Positions 9,011 through 21,558 are shown, counted from the first letter of the stretch. The stretch: DNA of 64,000 nt from Lepas anatifera (GCA_034440635.1 JAOTON010001042.1:24826-88825); one strand, 5' to 3'. Translations and numbers: made by a program. Notes: generated by a model from the letters alone, not told the origin.

Positions 9011-12000
9011 GAGGAATCTCACCCTCGTGCTGTCTGGAAATGCTGTTTCAGGTGGAGAATGAGATTATCAGACACATAATTTTGAAGCTGCTTTAATACC
9101 TACTATTTAGGTGTCACTCGATTCCTTCACAGCCTATACCATTGATTACAAAAGAAACCGATCCCTGTGACATTCTAAGGCCTAAATGATTGCATGAATG
9201 TAACTACAAAACTGATAAAGCGAAAATGGTGATTTTCTGCGCGTGGTAGTGGGTGTACTGAAATTAAGTAATGTATTTGTAGCGTACGCAGACGGGTTCC
9301 AGCCCAGCCTCCTCTATCCGCCCGTGTAGCCGTCTGGCAGTGTCGCTGCGTCCCCCGGTCTGCCTGTGAATGGCGCAGTAGGGGCCAGACCCTCTGGTCA
9401 GGTATCCGCCACCGCCCCTTACTGTTTGCCTTTAGCCAGCGGCACCGGGGGTCGCCCGCCGCCCTGTCTGCCGGAGTGGCGGCAGTTATGTTCGATTCGT
9501 CGTCGTGTCCGTCCGTCCGTTTGGCTCTCGCGAATATAACTCTGGTCCTCCAAAAACTTACGTCGTTTATCGCTAACAGTATTTATAATCTGATATGGTA
9601 TGATATACATCGTAAACTGACACGATGACAAACATCAAAGCTTATGGAATGCAATAAGCTGATAATGAGAATAATAGATTATATTCTGCGTTAGATTGGT
9701 CATCAGATCACACAATTCGAATACAAATATATTTATTTTTTACTGTACCTGTTGTTGCGGGGACGATCCAGACATAACAAATTGGCTTTCATTTTTTCCT
9801 AGCCCTGCGTGACGAGGAAGCAAGCATTATACTTCTCAGCATGACAAGTTCTTTGCAAATGATTGCGTCATTTGCACAAGGTACTTTAGAGAATACGGAG
9901 GTAGACCCGATGCCTGTTTGGGTGTCTGCTCGCTTATGACCGAATGCAAGTTGACTACAAATTAGTTAAGTGCCTAGCAAATGGGAGCGAGCATTGGCAG
10001 CTAATATATTTTACGTTGTTTTCCTTAATTTTTTTACTCATTCTCATTCTCACTTATTTCAGCATAGTGACATACAGACGGCAAATTACACTCCCAATTG
10101 TTAGGTTAGGTTAGGAAAATATACTAAAGACTAATAAATCATGTCAACTTAAAAGCGGAAGGGCCTATTTGGGGGTGTGCCGTCAAGAGATTTCAACTAC
10201 TTTTCTAGTGACTAAAGTTGGTCTTGCAGTTTTAGTGTTGGTGTGGTACACTAAAAATAAAAACCTAAAAAGCACCCATCTGATTGGATTTTAACAGACG
10301 CCCATCAAGCATAGCACTGCATTCGTGCTCAATCTGTAACAGTTCGCATTGAGACTGTACGCCAAAAAGTTAGGCCAGGCCTTGTCTTAGGTGTTTTTTT
10401 TTTAAAGTAGACCGATACTAATTTGAAGAGATTTTCTTGTAAATCGAGTGGCTGTAATAAAACAGGCTAGTCAGGTCCCTTACCCCGGGGCTTGAAGACA
10501 ATGACCTTACGCCTCCTCACACCCACGCATTCGTTTTGTTCCGTCTATAATCCTTTCTCTGCCCCGCATTTTCTTTACAGGCCCACTCAGCACACCTGTA
10601 GAATGTCTTCATTGCAATCCTCCTAATGACGATTTTGCATTAGCAAGCCAGGGTGCATTCAGTCGACTGCGGGCGGGCAGCAGGGCCGTTAATGGCGCCT
10701 TTCACACCGTCCATGCTTCCATTCGCTCATTAATCGCATCACAACCAGCAATGCTTGTACTGGCGTCAACGGGTGATGGAGCTCTGAATGCAATATCGAT
10801 TGGCCAGCAAACACGGGCATTCCAGCAGTTTCAGACACAGGACTGCCACTTACTAAACTGCGATAGGCGCACGGGCCAGTGTGTTTGTTTTCATTTCGAT
10901 CAATGTAGTAGGAAATGAGGGCTTTGAAGGGCTATGTGGGGCTCTCCAAGCTAGGCTGAATGCCGCTCGAGCAATACTAAGCCAAATTTGACCTCGAAAA
11001 AAGTAACTAGGAAGCTTGGTGCGCATGTGTGCATAGTCAGCGTGGGCAGTGGGCAGGATAAGTTCTGTACCCTCGGTTTAGTCAAACCCTGCGAATAAGA
11101 AGTGATCGGAAGACTTTCTGGTATGAGCCGGTTTTGTATGTTCGAAGATTTGAGTTTTGAGAATGTTAAATATTTTGGCCTAAAAATTTTGTGTAAAAGT
11201 GGTCAAAATATAAAGAGACAGAGCGTCTAGAAAATTTGTAAAACACCAAGTAGACCCTCCATTCAAAAGACAGTGTCTAAGACGGCCACGAAAACTATTG
11301 AAACCTAAATCAAGAAACCAAGAATTCCAGAATCAAAATAAGACACTCAAATCTGCTCCCAGCGGATACACTACATACATACATACACTACATAATAAAA
11401 CTGGCTAAAAACTTAAACATGACGACAATATCCATCCCGAAGAGGTGCTGCGCCGGAGAATTCTTACTACAAAACATTCCTGAGACCTAACTAAAAAGAC
11501 TTACAAAAGGAAGGATGTGAATTCTTACAAAGGGTAAAAACAACCGTACCTACAAAAATCTTAAAGTAAGGCGGATTAAAAACACAAAAAGAGCTAAAAG
11601 AGACTGGCCAGGTAGGACACAACACTTTGGTCATCGACCACCATCAGGTAATATAAATTGCCGAACAATTCGGGTAAATGAATGTTTTTGGTTGAGTTAT
11701 TTTCAGAAGTTAGGGTACGAGCGGTTACTTTGGAAAACAACGCGATCAAGAGATAAGACAATATTCTTTAGCGGCAGAGTTTCGGTAAGGTTTTTACCAC
11801 ATGCAATAAACTGCTTCACAGACAATGCAGACTGTTTTTTACATGTCTTAGATATGACAAACTCCGTTTAATTTCAGCCTGCCTGAGATCGGGAATGACG
11901 CAACAAGATTACCAAGAAATAATTCGGAAAAGTGACATGTTCCTTTGGTATTTTTTATGAATACTAGTGCTGTGCTAAATGCAATGAAACAAACACCTCA

Positions 12001-12370
12001 ATTTATTTCATGGCAATTGTTAGCCGCTTCCTAAATGAAAGTAGAAACTCGCAAATATCATGTCAACGAAGCCATCACTGTGCATCGCAGAAATGCCTCT
12101 GCATGCATTATTTGAGAAGATTTGATTCATAATCCCTGGAGTATCTAAGCAGAAGTTGCGTCAGCGCATCAAAATCCTTACTAACAGTACAGGGTGTAAT
12201 CACGTCACCATCTACAACCGTCGAACACAACGAACAGAAACAAAATTGAACAGGAATGGCTTAGAAATTTGATTATCCAACAAAAATTGTAAGCGCCGCC
12301 GGTCTGGCCAGAGCGAACCCACCATCTGGTAGTCCGCTTGCAGCGCCCTTTTGATGGTGCTAGTTGATGC
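9011..12370. other. Long non-coding stretch
   Basis: A second CpG-rich patch lies at about 9290-9540 (CGTCGTCGTGTCCGTCCGTCC and neighbours), and a GC-rich patch at 10650-10760. A short ACAT run is at 11370-11390. I find no ORF with a recognisable domain and no repeat matching the rest of the window. Confidence 0.4.
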
Positions 12371-12375
12371 GTTCC

Positions 12376-12930
12376 AGGACAAATCGACCAGGCACCACCT
12401 GGATTGTGCATAGCATAGTCCCAGATTTCGTTCTAACTTCGTACACAGGGTGTCAGAGGCGTATAATTCAGATTTGAAAATATGTTTTTCCTCAAACTAG
12501 GGGTTTCGGAGTTACAGCTTGCTGAAAGTCGTGAAAATCCGTGTTTTTAGCAAAATATGGTGGCATACAATCATCTTTTTCTGTGTTGTCCTTCGTTATG
12601 GAAGCTCATTTGAAACGTGATTGTAATTAGAATTCTATTATCCAACTTTGAGATGAGACTCAGTTTTTCAAAAATAATTATTTTAAGCTTTTGGAAATTT
12701 GTATTCAATTTTTGAAACAATTTTTCTTAAATGTGGTCAGTGATTCACCTCAAAATGACCTACAGAAAAATATTTCCCTGTGCCTGTGCTTTCTAATAAT
12801 ATCAACAACATTTTGCGTTGTTGAATTTATTGTTGTCTAACCAGTCAAAGAGTGACGCCATGCGCGCGAAAATCGGCCGCCTGGCGCGACCCACCGATAG
12901 CCGACTGGCACTTCGGCCAACCGACGACAC
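12376..12930 (-). repeat. Dispersed repeat, family I, copy 1
   Basis: The reverse complement of this stretch matches 20735-21277: GCGCGCATGGCGTCA, CCTCTGACA, GGGACTATGCTATG and GTGCCTGGTCGAT occur in the same order. It is about 550 bp. No inverted ends or coding capacity are visible. Confidence 0.65.
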
Positions 12931-15084
12931 GCACGCGTGTGGTGCTCAGCGGAGACTATGGGTTAGAAGTTTGTTGCTAGGCAAACATGCATCTACATAA
13001 GCACATGGTATTGTGGAAATTTATAAGGTAAGGGTGTCACGTTGGTAAAATATATTTTCTAGACTTTCTTTTTCTTTCATCTTTTCTTTTTGGCTTCTGT
13101 AAAGCTTCATTAAGAGTAAACAGGGGTGGAAAAACCCACCAAGTCGTCAACCAGGGCTAGCGACAGAACTTGGCTAGTGAAAATATTTAGTGCGACAGAT
13201 AACGTCTACCAAATTGGAACTCCAGCAGCCGCCGAGAAAACAAATCTCCCAGGGAGCCGGTCTTTACGCTGCTAAAAATCCCGATTCACAGGCAGATCAA
13301 GGAGGCAAGACACCCTCCCCACACCCTACTTGACACACCCACACCATACTTGACACCCTCCCTCACACACTCCCATAAACCCTCGCCTCCATCTGAAATG
13401 GTCACGGACCCCCTGAAATATCGAAGGCGCCACCTAAAATGCCCCTCCCATTCCCACCCCTTCAGTATGCAGGTATCGCGCCCCCACAATAGGTTTATTT
13501 CCGTACAAAAAGGTATCCTCATTGCTCCGATGGCGCCCCAGCTTTTACGCCCTCTTTTCCACGCGATCGAAAATTCTGGATCCGCCTATATCACGATAGA
13601 CGATTCAATAGATAAGACTTTTTGGCGAATAAAATATGTGAATCACAATTGTCTAATTAGTAGTCACATTCCTTTGCTGTTTTTCTACGGCAGCGCTGCG
13701 GGGAGCAATGACCTTGACAGTGAATGCGACAGTATTACAGTAACGATCGGCGACAGCCAGACTTGCCGGATATACAGAGCCCGGCCAGCCCCGACGACAA
13801 ATCTGAACATCTGTTCACTGTCTGAAGTCACTGTTCACTGTCGAAAACATTGGGATGTTCCTCTTGCGAAAATCCCGTGAGCTTTTGATGCCAGGTGCTT
13901 TGTAAAAAGTTACCCAAGTCAAATGACGCAAGAGATTGAAACACGCGAGTCATAATTGTCATAAACAAAAATAAGGCAATAATAAGGCATTCGTTACATT
14001 TTTACGTCATTTATCTTGGGTATTTTTCAAGGCTAGTTTGTATTTCTTGAAAAAATGTCTGGCAACAAAAGCTATCGTATTTTCGTAAGAGTGCCTCAAA
14101 CATCCCCAAACTTCCGTTGCCTTATGTCGTTTTATGTCGTTTGGTACCTTGGTTTGTAAATGCCTATAACTTGATTCATCGAGTAGGTTGGCGTGTGAAA
14201 ATTGTTTTAGCGTAATGATACTGCTAGCAGAAGACTGGAAAGTACGCTTTGGGTCCCAGTGTTGGACGGAACTTGTTAAAAGTGCTCAAAATAGAATGCG
14301 GTATGTTTGCCTTCCTACGTGTAGGTATCTTTGTACTGCTCTCGTACAGCAGCAATATACGACCACACACTGCTAAAGGAAGGAAGATAGGGAAATGGAT
14401 GGGAGAGCAATTCAAAGTTTCCTTAACTGCCCCATAAACGGGTAAAAGCTGCTCTAAACTGGCTGATCTTCCTCAAGGCTGACCCAATGAGCTCTTGTCA
14501 AAACCTGCGATGCTGTAAAGAACCTGCCATGCCGATTCGGCCATGACCCCCAAGGCAATAAAAGGGTCCAATCCTCTTCTGGCCTGTTCCCTAGCCAACT
14601 AGTGTTTCATTCATAATTGATCAATTGGGGAACTGTTCATCTATAAAACTAATTTGTTTTTGTCCATTTGCAAGGTATCTAATTGATAGTGCAAAATGTA
14701 TTGGCTGCACCAGATAAATTGTGTCCATTGAATCCGTCAGTCAGTACTTTCTATAGAAAGTATACTCAAGTATACCTGACCTATTCTTATGTGGATGGGC
14801 TTGGCTTCCCCTAAGCAACCTGCTGGATCGGCACCTGTTTGGGCAGCATTTGACACTCCTGGTCTTGGAGAGTTGCTGTGCAGGAAATTGTGACAAGCAT
14901 TCCATTACCCACTTTATCCAATAATGGGATATTTGACCCATGTTAGTTCTTAAATGTGGGAACTTACAAGACCAGTTTAAAGGGAACATGACATCTTCTT
15001 AATGTGATCTGAACTGAGAAAGCCATGTGATATGACATGCCAAGAAACCACTTGATCACCATTTCATTTGTCCAAGGCTTTACT
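12931..15084. other. Mostly non-coding; one long low-complexity ORF
   Basis: A 176-codon frame at 13350-13880 begins in C-rich repetitive sequence (HSHKPSPPS) and shows no domain; I do not support it as a gene. GGATCCGCC near 13579 resembles a hAT-MITE end. Otherwise nothing is recognised. Confidence 0.35.
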
Positions 15085-15241
15085 TAGGGGCGTAGCCAAG
15101 GGGGGCAGGGACAGCCATCCCCTGAGGACACAATTCTGTAACAAGCAGGGCACTTTTTACCTACCAGGGCCCATTTGGCGCTGTCACAGGGGCCCTTTTT
15201 GGGGTGCCGCCCCCCCAAGCGAAATCCTGGCTATGCCCCTG
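15085..15241 (+). mobile_element. hAT-type MITE, family E, copy 1
   Basis: TAGGGGCGTAGCCAAGG at the left is inverted as TGGCTATGCCCCTG at the right. Flanks GCTTTACT and GTGTTACT agree at 6 of 8 positions, consistent with a decayed 8-bp duplication. The interior matches 39095-39266 in inverted orientation (GGGCACTTTTTACC, GGCGCTGTC, GGGGCCCTTTTTGGGG). Confidence 0.75.
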
Positions 15242-15422
15242 GTGTTACTGTTTGCAGAAAAAATGAAGAAATTTACACATGTCAACCCTGTCCTCCCTGT
15301 TCATGTTTACACTTTATGACGCAATGTTAGGCAAGTTATGTTATGCTCAATCCTGTTGCACATGCTGAGGGATCATTTTTTATGAACTAAGTATGCGGAG
15401 AACAGTTGGCAGCAGCATTGTT

Positions 15423-16402
15423 ATTATGAGCTCAGTGGTGTTGAAATTGACCATTATCTGCCAAATTATTATTTTTATTTTAGATCTAAATTCACACTAA
15501 AAGGATAGATACAGTAATAATCGGAGCTTTCGACATCAAGTCATCTTCAGCAATGATACATTTTTGAGCCCAAAAATTCAAAAAGACAAGCACACGCTTG
15601 GGAGCAGCCACTTCTTCCTGCAGAATTAAAAACACGCATTCATACACAGTATACATATCAATATTTTCTTTCCTAAAACAGTTATATATATATATTTTTT
15701 TAACATATATCACGCATCACAAGACCAACTAGATTTTTGCTTTGTAATTATTATTATATATAGGATTTGTGGGTGATAGGCCAAGAAGCTGACATGGTAT
15801 TCATTTTGGGTTCAAGATCACGTATAAAAATGGATTCCTTGATTTTCGTTTCTGCGACGTCCCGGTTAACACTTAAAATTTCGATCCGAAATAGGGAATT
15901 AATTTCATCATCACTTAGGTCTTTATGATAGTGTAATATATGATCACCGAAGGGCGTGTCCACTCTATGTAGGCGAGCATCACCTAAATGTTCGTTTAGA
16001 CGGTACCTAATGGGTCTTTTGCTCTCGCCTACATATGAATGGACATTCCCTAACTGCTCACATTTAGTGCAGGTGGCCTGATAAACAACGAGCCGGGTCA
16101 TACATTTGCCCCGAAGGCCACACTCACAAGCATGACAGTGTTTGTTTCCAGCTGGACAGGGAGGATGCATCAGAGCGGATCGTATTAGTTTTTGCTTTAG
16201 GGGAGTTCCGGAAGTCCAGGATATGCGGATGGGTAATTTTGAGGCTCTGATGATTCCTTGTATCCGCTTAGACAGTGTATCATTAACGAACGGCAGGCGC
16301 ATGTAAATGACATCAGTACGACTTTTTTGTTCTTGTAGGGGCTATTGTGTGACTTAAGAGTTGTAGAATCATTTGATGCAGAATTCCTTGTACATGATCG
16401 TA
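15423..16402 (-). mobile_element. Left arm of PLE palindrome (5'-truncated Penelope-like fragment)
   Basis: This arm is the near-perfect reverse complement of 16950-17932. It contains the PLE 3' untranslated region and GIY-YIG domain on the minus strand and joins head-to-head at 16402 to a plus-strand PLE fragment. Outer limits are ATTATGAGCTCA at the left and TGAGCTCATAAT at the right. Differences between arms are few, so the duplication is young or homogenised. Confidence 0.9.
15754..16302 (-). pseudogene. PLE GIY-YIG endonuclease domain (left arm)
   Basis: The 182-codon frame MRLPFVNDTL... contains the PLE linker (LPFVNDTLSKRIQGIIRAS), a cysteine cluster at residues 49, 56, 59 and 67, VVYQATCTKC (GIY-type strand, about 72-81), SYVGES (YIG strand, about 89-94), RYRLNEH and TPFGDH, then a C-terminal KIKESIFI helix. 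That is a complete GIY-YIG module. The reverse transcriptase that should precede it in frame is cut off at 16402, and a run of six A (versus seven in the other arm) puts the short upstream remnant out of frame. The stop is followed by about 330 bases of 3' region. Confidence 0.85.
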
Positions 16403-17041
16403 CTCCAGAATAGTTATGTACGATTTGGGGAGAAATATTACCAGCAAACAACAGGACTAGCAATGGGTAGCAGAATAGCGCCCCCTGTGGCTGTTGCTTT
16501 CATGCATAAGCTAGAAACTACATTCATGGCGGGACAGACACTGAATCCAATCTTCTATGTCCGCTACATTGATGACATATGGGGAGTATGGACCCATGGG
16601 TTTGACTCATTACAAAGCTTTTTCAATCAATGGAACTCCTACAATCCTGCCATAAAATTCACCATGGAACATGCACAAGATCCAGGCACTATAGCTTTTT
16701 TGGATACCCTTATCACAGTAAAACATAGTTTTTATTCTACAGAACTCTACATGAAACCTATGACAGCACCAATAATCCTTCCTTTTGATTCCGCCCACCC
16801 TATGTCAACCAAAAGAAACATTCTACATACACAGATAACTAGAGCAATCCGCTGCTCATCCGACACAGTAGCTAAAGAACGTAGCATAGAAAAAATAGCT
16901 AGACTTTTCTCGCTCAATGGTTACCCTCAAAAGCTCATCACCAGCACCATACGATCATGTACAAGGAATTCTGCATCAAATGATTCTACAACTCTTAAGT
17001 CACACAATAGCCCCCTACAAGAACAAAAAAAGTCGTACTGA
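16403..17041 (+). pseudogene. PLE reverse transcriptase domain, C-terminal part
   Basis: From the junction at 16403 the frame reads NSYVRFGEKYYQQ, then GLAMGS (motif B' area), FYVRYIDDIWGVW (catalytic YIDD), IAFLD (motif D), SAHPMSTKRNILHTQITRAIRCS and NGYPQKLI. This is the specific order of Penelope-like reverse transcriptases, related to telomerase. Motif A with the first catalytic aspartate is missing because the copy is truncated at the palindrome junction. The frame loses register at a run of five C (17011-17015; four in the left arm) and stops at 17039-17041, before the endonuclease. Confidence 0.88.
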
Positions 17042-17932
17042 TGTCATTTACATGCGCCTGCCGTTCGTTAATGATACACTGTCTAAGCGGATACAAGGAA
17101 TCATCAGAGCCTCAAAATTACCCATCCGCATATCCTGGACTTCCGGAACTCCCCTAAAGCAAAAACTAATACGATCCGCTCTGATGCATCCTCCCTGTCC
17201 AGCTGGAAACAAACACTGTCATGCTTGTGAGTGTGGCCTTCGGGGCAAATGTATGACCCGGCTCGTTGTTTATCAGGCCACCTGCACTAAATGTGAGCAG
17301 TTAGGGAATGTCCATTCATATGTAGGCGAGAGCAAAAGACCCATTAGGTACCGTCTAAACGAACATTTAGGTGATGCTCGCCTACATAGAGTGGACACGC
17401 CCTTCGGTGATCATATATTACACTATCATAAAGACCTAAGTGATGATGAAATTAATTCCCTATTTCGGATCGAAATTTTAAGTGTTAACCGGGACGTCGC
17501 AGAAACGAAAATCAAGGAATCCATTTTTATACGTGATCTTGAACCCAAAATGAATACCATGTCAGCTTCTTGGCCTATCACCCACAAATCCTATATATAA
17601 TAATAATTACAAAGCAAAAATCTAGTTGGTCTTGTGATGCGTGATATATGTTAAAAAAAAATATATATATAACTGTTTTAGGAAAGAAAATATTGATATG
17701 TATACTGTGTATGAATGCGTGTTTTTAATTCTGCAGGAAGAAGTGGCTGCTCCCAAGCGTGTGCTTGTCTTTTTTGAATTTTTGGGCTCAAAAATGTATC
17801 ATTGCTGAAGATGACTTGATGTCGAAAGCTCCGATTATTACTGTATCTATCCTTTTAGTGTGAATTTAGATCTAAAATAAAAATAATAATTTGGCAGATA
17901 ATGGACAATTTCAACACCACTGAGCTCATAAT
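16950..17932 (+). mobile_element. Right arm of PLE palindrome
   Basis: Inverted copy of 15423-16402, separated from it by the 547-base centre 16403-16949 that belongs only to the plus-strand fragment. It includes the PLE 3' region with TTGCTGAAGATGACTTGATG and CGAAAGCTCCG near 17805-17835, a motif common near PLE and other retroelement ends. The shared flank beyond the last PLE-like motif (AATAATTTGGCAG...GAGCTCATAAT) is either true element 3' end or duplicated host DNA. Confidence 0.9.
17010..17600 (+). pseudogene. PLE GIY-YIG endonuclease domain (right arm)
   Basis: Same 182-residue endonuclease as in the left arm, here with the upstream linker YKNKKSRTDVIYMRLPF in frame thanks to seven A. 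The only break relative to the reverse transcriptase is the C-run at 17011-17015. The GIY-YIG residues VVY, YVG, the R/E-H helix and the final E are all present. Stop TAA at 17598-17600. Confidence 0.87.
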
Positions 17933-19338
17933 CATTTTTATATTTGTTTTGGTCATCTTAAAACCCATACACTACACATACCATTGGTACTGTTGATTAT
18001 ACACGGGTATGTACCTAGAACCTGATTATTGACTGAGTAACCTGCCTATTGACAGTGTTTAAGCTCAAAATATGTTTCAATATTTCAAGAAAAAGAGAAG
18101 AAATTATACATGTTGTTTGGTTCCTAATGGTAACCTTTTTTAGCCTAAAAACAATTGTTTGCATTCATATTCATTATTGGCTCAAATCAAATAGGTAAAT
18201 AGCATTGCCAGCTCATGGGCCAATTCTATATCACAATAATTTGGATATTTTTCATTACTAACAGAGGAAAATGAACTCAAAACAAAATATAACAAACTAT
18301 TACTCCTAGCAACACCATATGATACTGGCAGTTGATGCATAGTTGAACCCTACCAATTATTTTCATTGAAATGCCAGTCATCAGATTTTTTTAAGACATT
18401 GGCTAAATTCACTATTTTTTACCATGGATTGTCCCTAGAAACACTGTAATTTTGAATTATTCCAAGCTGTGATCTTCCCTTCGAAAAAAGAAACTCAACA
18501 GGCCATCAGGAAAAAATGGGCTGCCCCTGTCTGTCCTGGTTTAGCTACATTCTGTAACATTTTGAGAAGCTTTACTTGAGTAATAAAACCAGTGGTTAAA
18601 TTTCCCTTGAAATAACTGTTTGAAGTTTGCAATGCTGCTTCTTGAAAATGTGCTTAAACCATATTTCCAAATGTCGGTGAACCATATATGTATAAAATAT
18701 AACAAAATATCAGTCTTAGTGACTATAACATGCTAAGGAACTTGGCTTAACTGGAGTTTTAGGCAGATCTTCAACGGACTTTCCAAGTTTTGTATGTTGT
18801 GTTGTACCAGCATGCAACTTATCCTTGGTGCGACAGTTCCGCTCATATGAATTCTGGTTGGCGACAGTTTGGACATTTTTCCTCCCCTGAGTAAAGAACG
18901 TAGACAACAACATTCACCAGCAGAGGAGGCAGAGGAGGCTTAATCAATGTACCAAAAACAGTTTTAATTTCTATTGAGGCATGGAAGTGACCTACTTTGG
19001 TTCACAACGGTAAAAAGAAATTGAAAGCACAAAGTGAAGAATAAACCAACTTCAAAGGATCAGTTCAACCAAAAGCCTATCTGTTATGACGGTAGTCCCG
19101 TCCAGCAGCGGCAATACATGGGAAACAGACTTCGGCTGGAACTGTTAGAGCGCCCAAAGAGTCAGTCGATGATGATTGTGTCTCCGCAGCGAGCAGCTCT
19201 TCAGTAACTGCCTCGGCTGCTGAATGGCTCTTCTTGGGCAATTGTGACGTTTTCCAAATTTAAATTTACTCTGTCTTGTAAGTAGGCGTCTTTTGCGGAG
19301 AAAAAAATCGACGGGGTCAGTACCAGCGGTTCTATTCT
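17933..19338. other. Non-coding stretch, no feature recognised
   Basis: AT-rich sequence flanking the palindrome. No credible ORF, RNA gene or repeat match was found. Confidence 0.4.
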
Positions 19339-19440
19339 AAGTCCCGGCGTCCGGAGCCGGGACTGGATGCTGGGCTCGGCCGGGACTTTGCCGGGATCAA
19401 CTGGGTTTGTAACGGGACCGTGCCGGGACCTCTGAGAATT
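19339..19440 (+). repeat. GCCGGGAC-motif cluster 1
   Basis: GCCGGGACT, GCCGGGACT, GCCGGGATC, ACGGGACC and GCCGGGACC recur at short spacing. Related clusters occur at 19893-19975 and 62878-62962. It looks like a decayed short tandem array. Confidence 0.5.
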
Positions 19441-19660
19441 GGAGGGCGTAATAATCTTAACTAGGACCTGTGTTCCTTGGGGCCCATATCAGATTGAGAT
19501 AAGTTAAATTTTAACCAATTAAGTTAGTTTTCCCTTAGCATTTGACGAATAAATAACCTAACATGGCAAACTACGCACACACAAATTGTCTTACTGATGC
19601 CACTTTGGTGCTGTTCATAAATGACGTCACGGAGAGAGGAAGCGAGCCGAAAAGTGATAT

Positions 19661-19745
19661 ACCATGGCCAAGGCTGGATGTCTCTTCTCGATCCAGAGGG
19701 TTTTGAGTGGGTTAACGGCACAGGCAATACAAGCCCTAATTTAGT
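19661..19745 (+). repeat. Short dispersed repeat, family D, copy 2
   Basis: Matches 1854-1940 in the same orientation (CTTCTCGATCCAGAGGG, GTTAACGGCACAGGCAATACAAGCCCTA). Confidence 0.6.
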
Positions 19746-19892
19746 TCTAATAAGCTTCATTCGAAAATAACACAATAACAATGCAATAACACAATTACAC
19801 ATAATTCATGGCTGAAATAGAAAATCGAAGTCACTGTTTGAAACGTATAAGACAAGGCTGCAAATGTGTTCCTATTAACCCGACTTTTTTGC

Positions 19893-19975
19893 TGGGACCA
19901 ATGCCAGCGTTGGGTCTTGCCGGGACCAGTCGACGCCTGCCCGCACCGGGACTGGCGCGGGGACCAGGAATCTAG
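19893..19975 (+). repeat. GGGACC-motif cluster 2
   Basis: GCTGGGACCA, TGCCGGGACCAG, ACCGGGACTGG and CGGGGACCAG lie within 80 bases. Confidence 0.5.
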
Positions 19976-20734
19976 AAAAAGTGAATACTCTAGTCAGCGC
20001 AATAAATCCTCTTATCCCGTGGTATTCTGCCACTCCTACCTCGCACAAAAGTTTGAACACGAACACCGACAGCAGAATACTGGCATCCGAAACGAAGAAG
20101 CCACCTTGAAACCATGCTTTATCTACATTTGAGACCCAACTGCCCCAATAACAGTGTCATACTAACTGTGAAGGATGTGCTCCCAGCTTCATGAGCTGCG
20201 CACTGGACATCTGACTCCTCGCGCTTGTCATATAGGCACTGACGCACGAACCGGGGTGAAGACCGCACAATTGCGGCCCGGGTTCATCCGTGCCGTTTCA
20301 ACACGCAAAACAGACCGAGCTTGCACAAATGCACAAGTCTCTTCATTTTCAAAATCGAAATGTATTACCCAAATCCGTAATCGATTTTATGGGCAACGGT
20401 AAGATATGGCGAGTCGTACACCCTTAACCGAATTAAGATTGCATTGATTTTACCCTTTTGTTGAACACGTGTATTTCTGTTTTTGCTTCCCACATTGAAT
20501 AATTATTGAAAGAGTTCGTACGTTCCCAAGTCAATCTACTGCCCGTTCCCCGCGCACCGGCGCGCCGGCTGCCGCCCGCCGGCTGGTGCGCCAACCTCCG
20601 ACTGAGCTGGGCCCCCACCAAACACTATCATTCCAGCCGTAGGGTGCTCTCCCCCTTCCCTCCCTCTGCGTTGTCCCCTGCATTATGCCTGATTTCATTG
20701 GTGTACTTTTCTTACCTTGTGTGTTCCTTTTGCA

Positions 20735-21277
20735 ATCAGCAATCAATCAGCCGCCGTGGTGGCCTCGCCGACGACGGCCAGGCGCGCCGGGCGGCCGAGT
20801 TTTGCGCGCATGGCGTCATTTTATGGCTAATTACACATTGATACAGTATAGAACACAAAAAAATATTGACTTCACTAAACAGAGGAGATATGGGTGCGCA
20901 TTTGCTCTGTCAATACTTCTAACGTGAATTACTGGCCACACTTTGAAAAAATCGTCGGAAAAAGTGGTCAAAACATTTCTAAAATATTCGAATTTGTTTT
21001 ATAAAAAACGAGATGCTTTAACCCGAGCTGCTACATGTTCAATCTAATCCCGTGTCATTTCAAGCTAAGATATTGAAGTTAAGGCTGAAAATAATCGTTT
21101 TATATAACCATGTTTTCACGAAATCGGTAATTTTCACGATTTTCTTCAAGTTATAACTCTGAAACCGTACGTCTGAGAAAACAAATAATCTCAGATCAGG
21201 ATTCCACGCCTCTGACAACCCAGTAGGCAAAATTGGAACGAAACCCGAGACTATGCTATGTAGGTGCCTGGTCGATC
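20735..21277 (+). repeat. Dispersed repeat, family I, copy 2
   Basis: Inverted match to 12376-12930. A GC-rich segment with GGCGCGCCGG and GCGCGC lies at the left, then AT-rich sequence, then CCACGCCTCTGACA and GACTATGCTATG. Confidence 0.65.
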
Positions 21278-21493
21278 TGTGCCAGTTGCCAAATTACCAA
21301 ACTGCTGGCAACGCGTGTATTTTTGAAGGATGATTATACAAAATTCTAGAACATGTTACATCATTGCTTAGAACATGAACGTCGTTCGGCTGCTCGGACA
21401 ACAGGATTCATGTTTGTAGGGCCTCCTCCTCGTCGCTCAGGCTCTCTCGCCAGCTGGGGCGGATGGTTTGTCGGACTATGAGCCGCCTGCCGC

Positions 21494-21494
<1 letters not shown>

Positions 21495-21556
<62 letters not shown>
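21495..21556 (+). repeat. (TC)n microsatellite
   Basis: An uninterrupted TC dinucleotide run of about 31 units. The serine-leucine ORFs across it are artefacts. Confidence 0.98.

Positions 21557-21558
<2 letters not shown>

Noticed and set aside
13350..13880. 176-codon frame
   Set aside because: Begins in C-rich low-complexity sequence, no domain, and includes a MITE-like end.
16610..16798. Minus-strand frame inside the PLE
   Set aside because: Shadow of the plus-strand reverse transcriptase.
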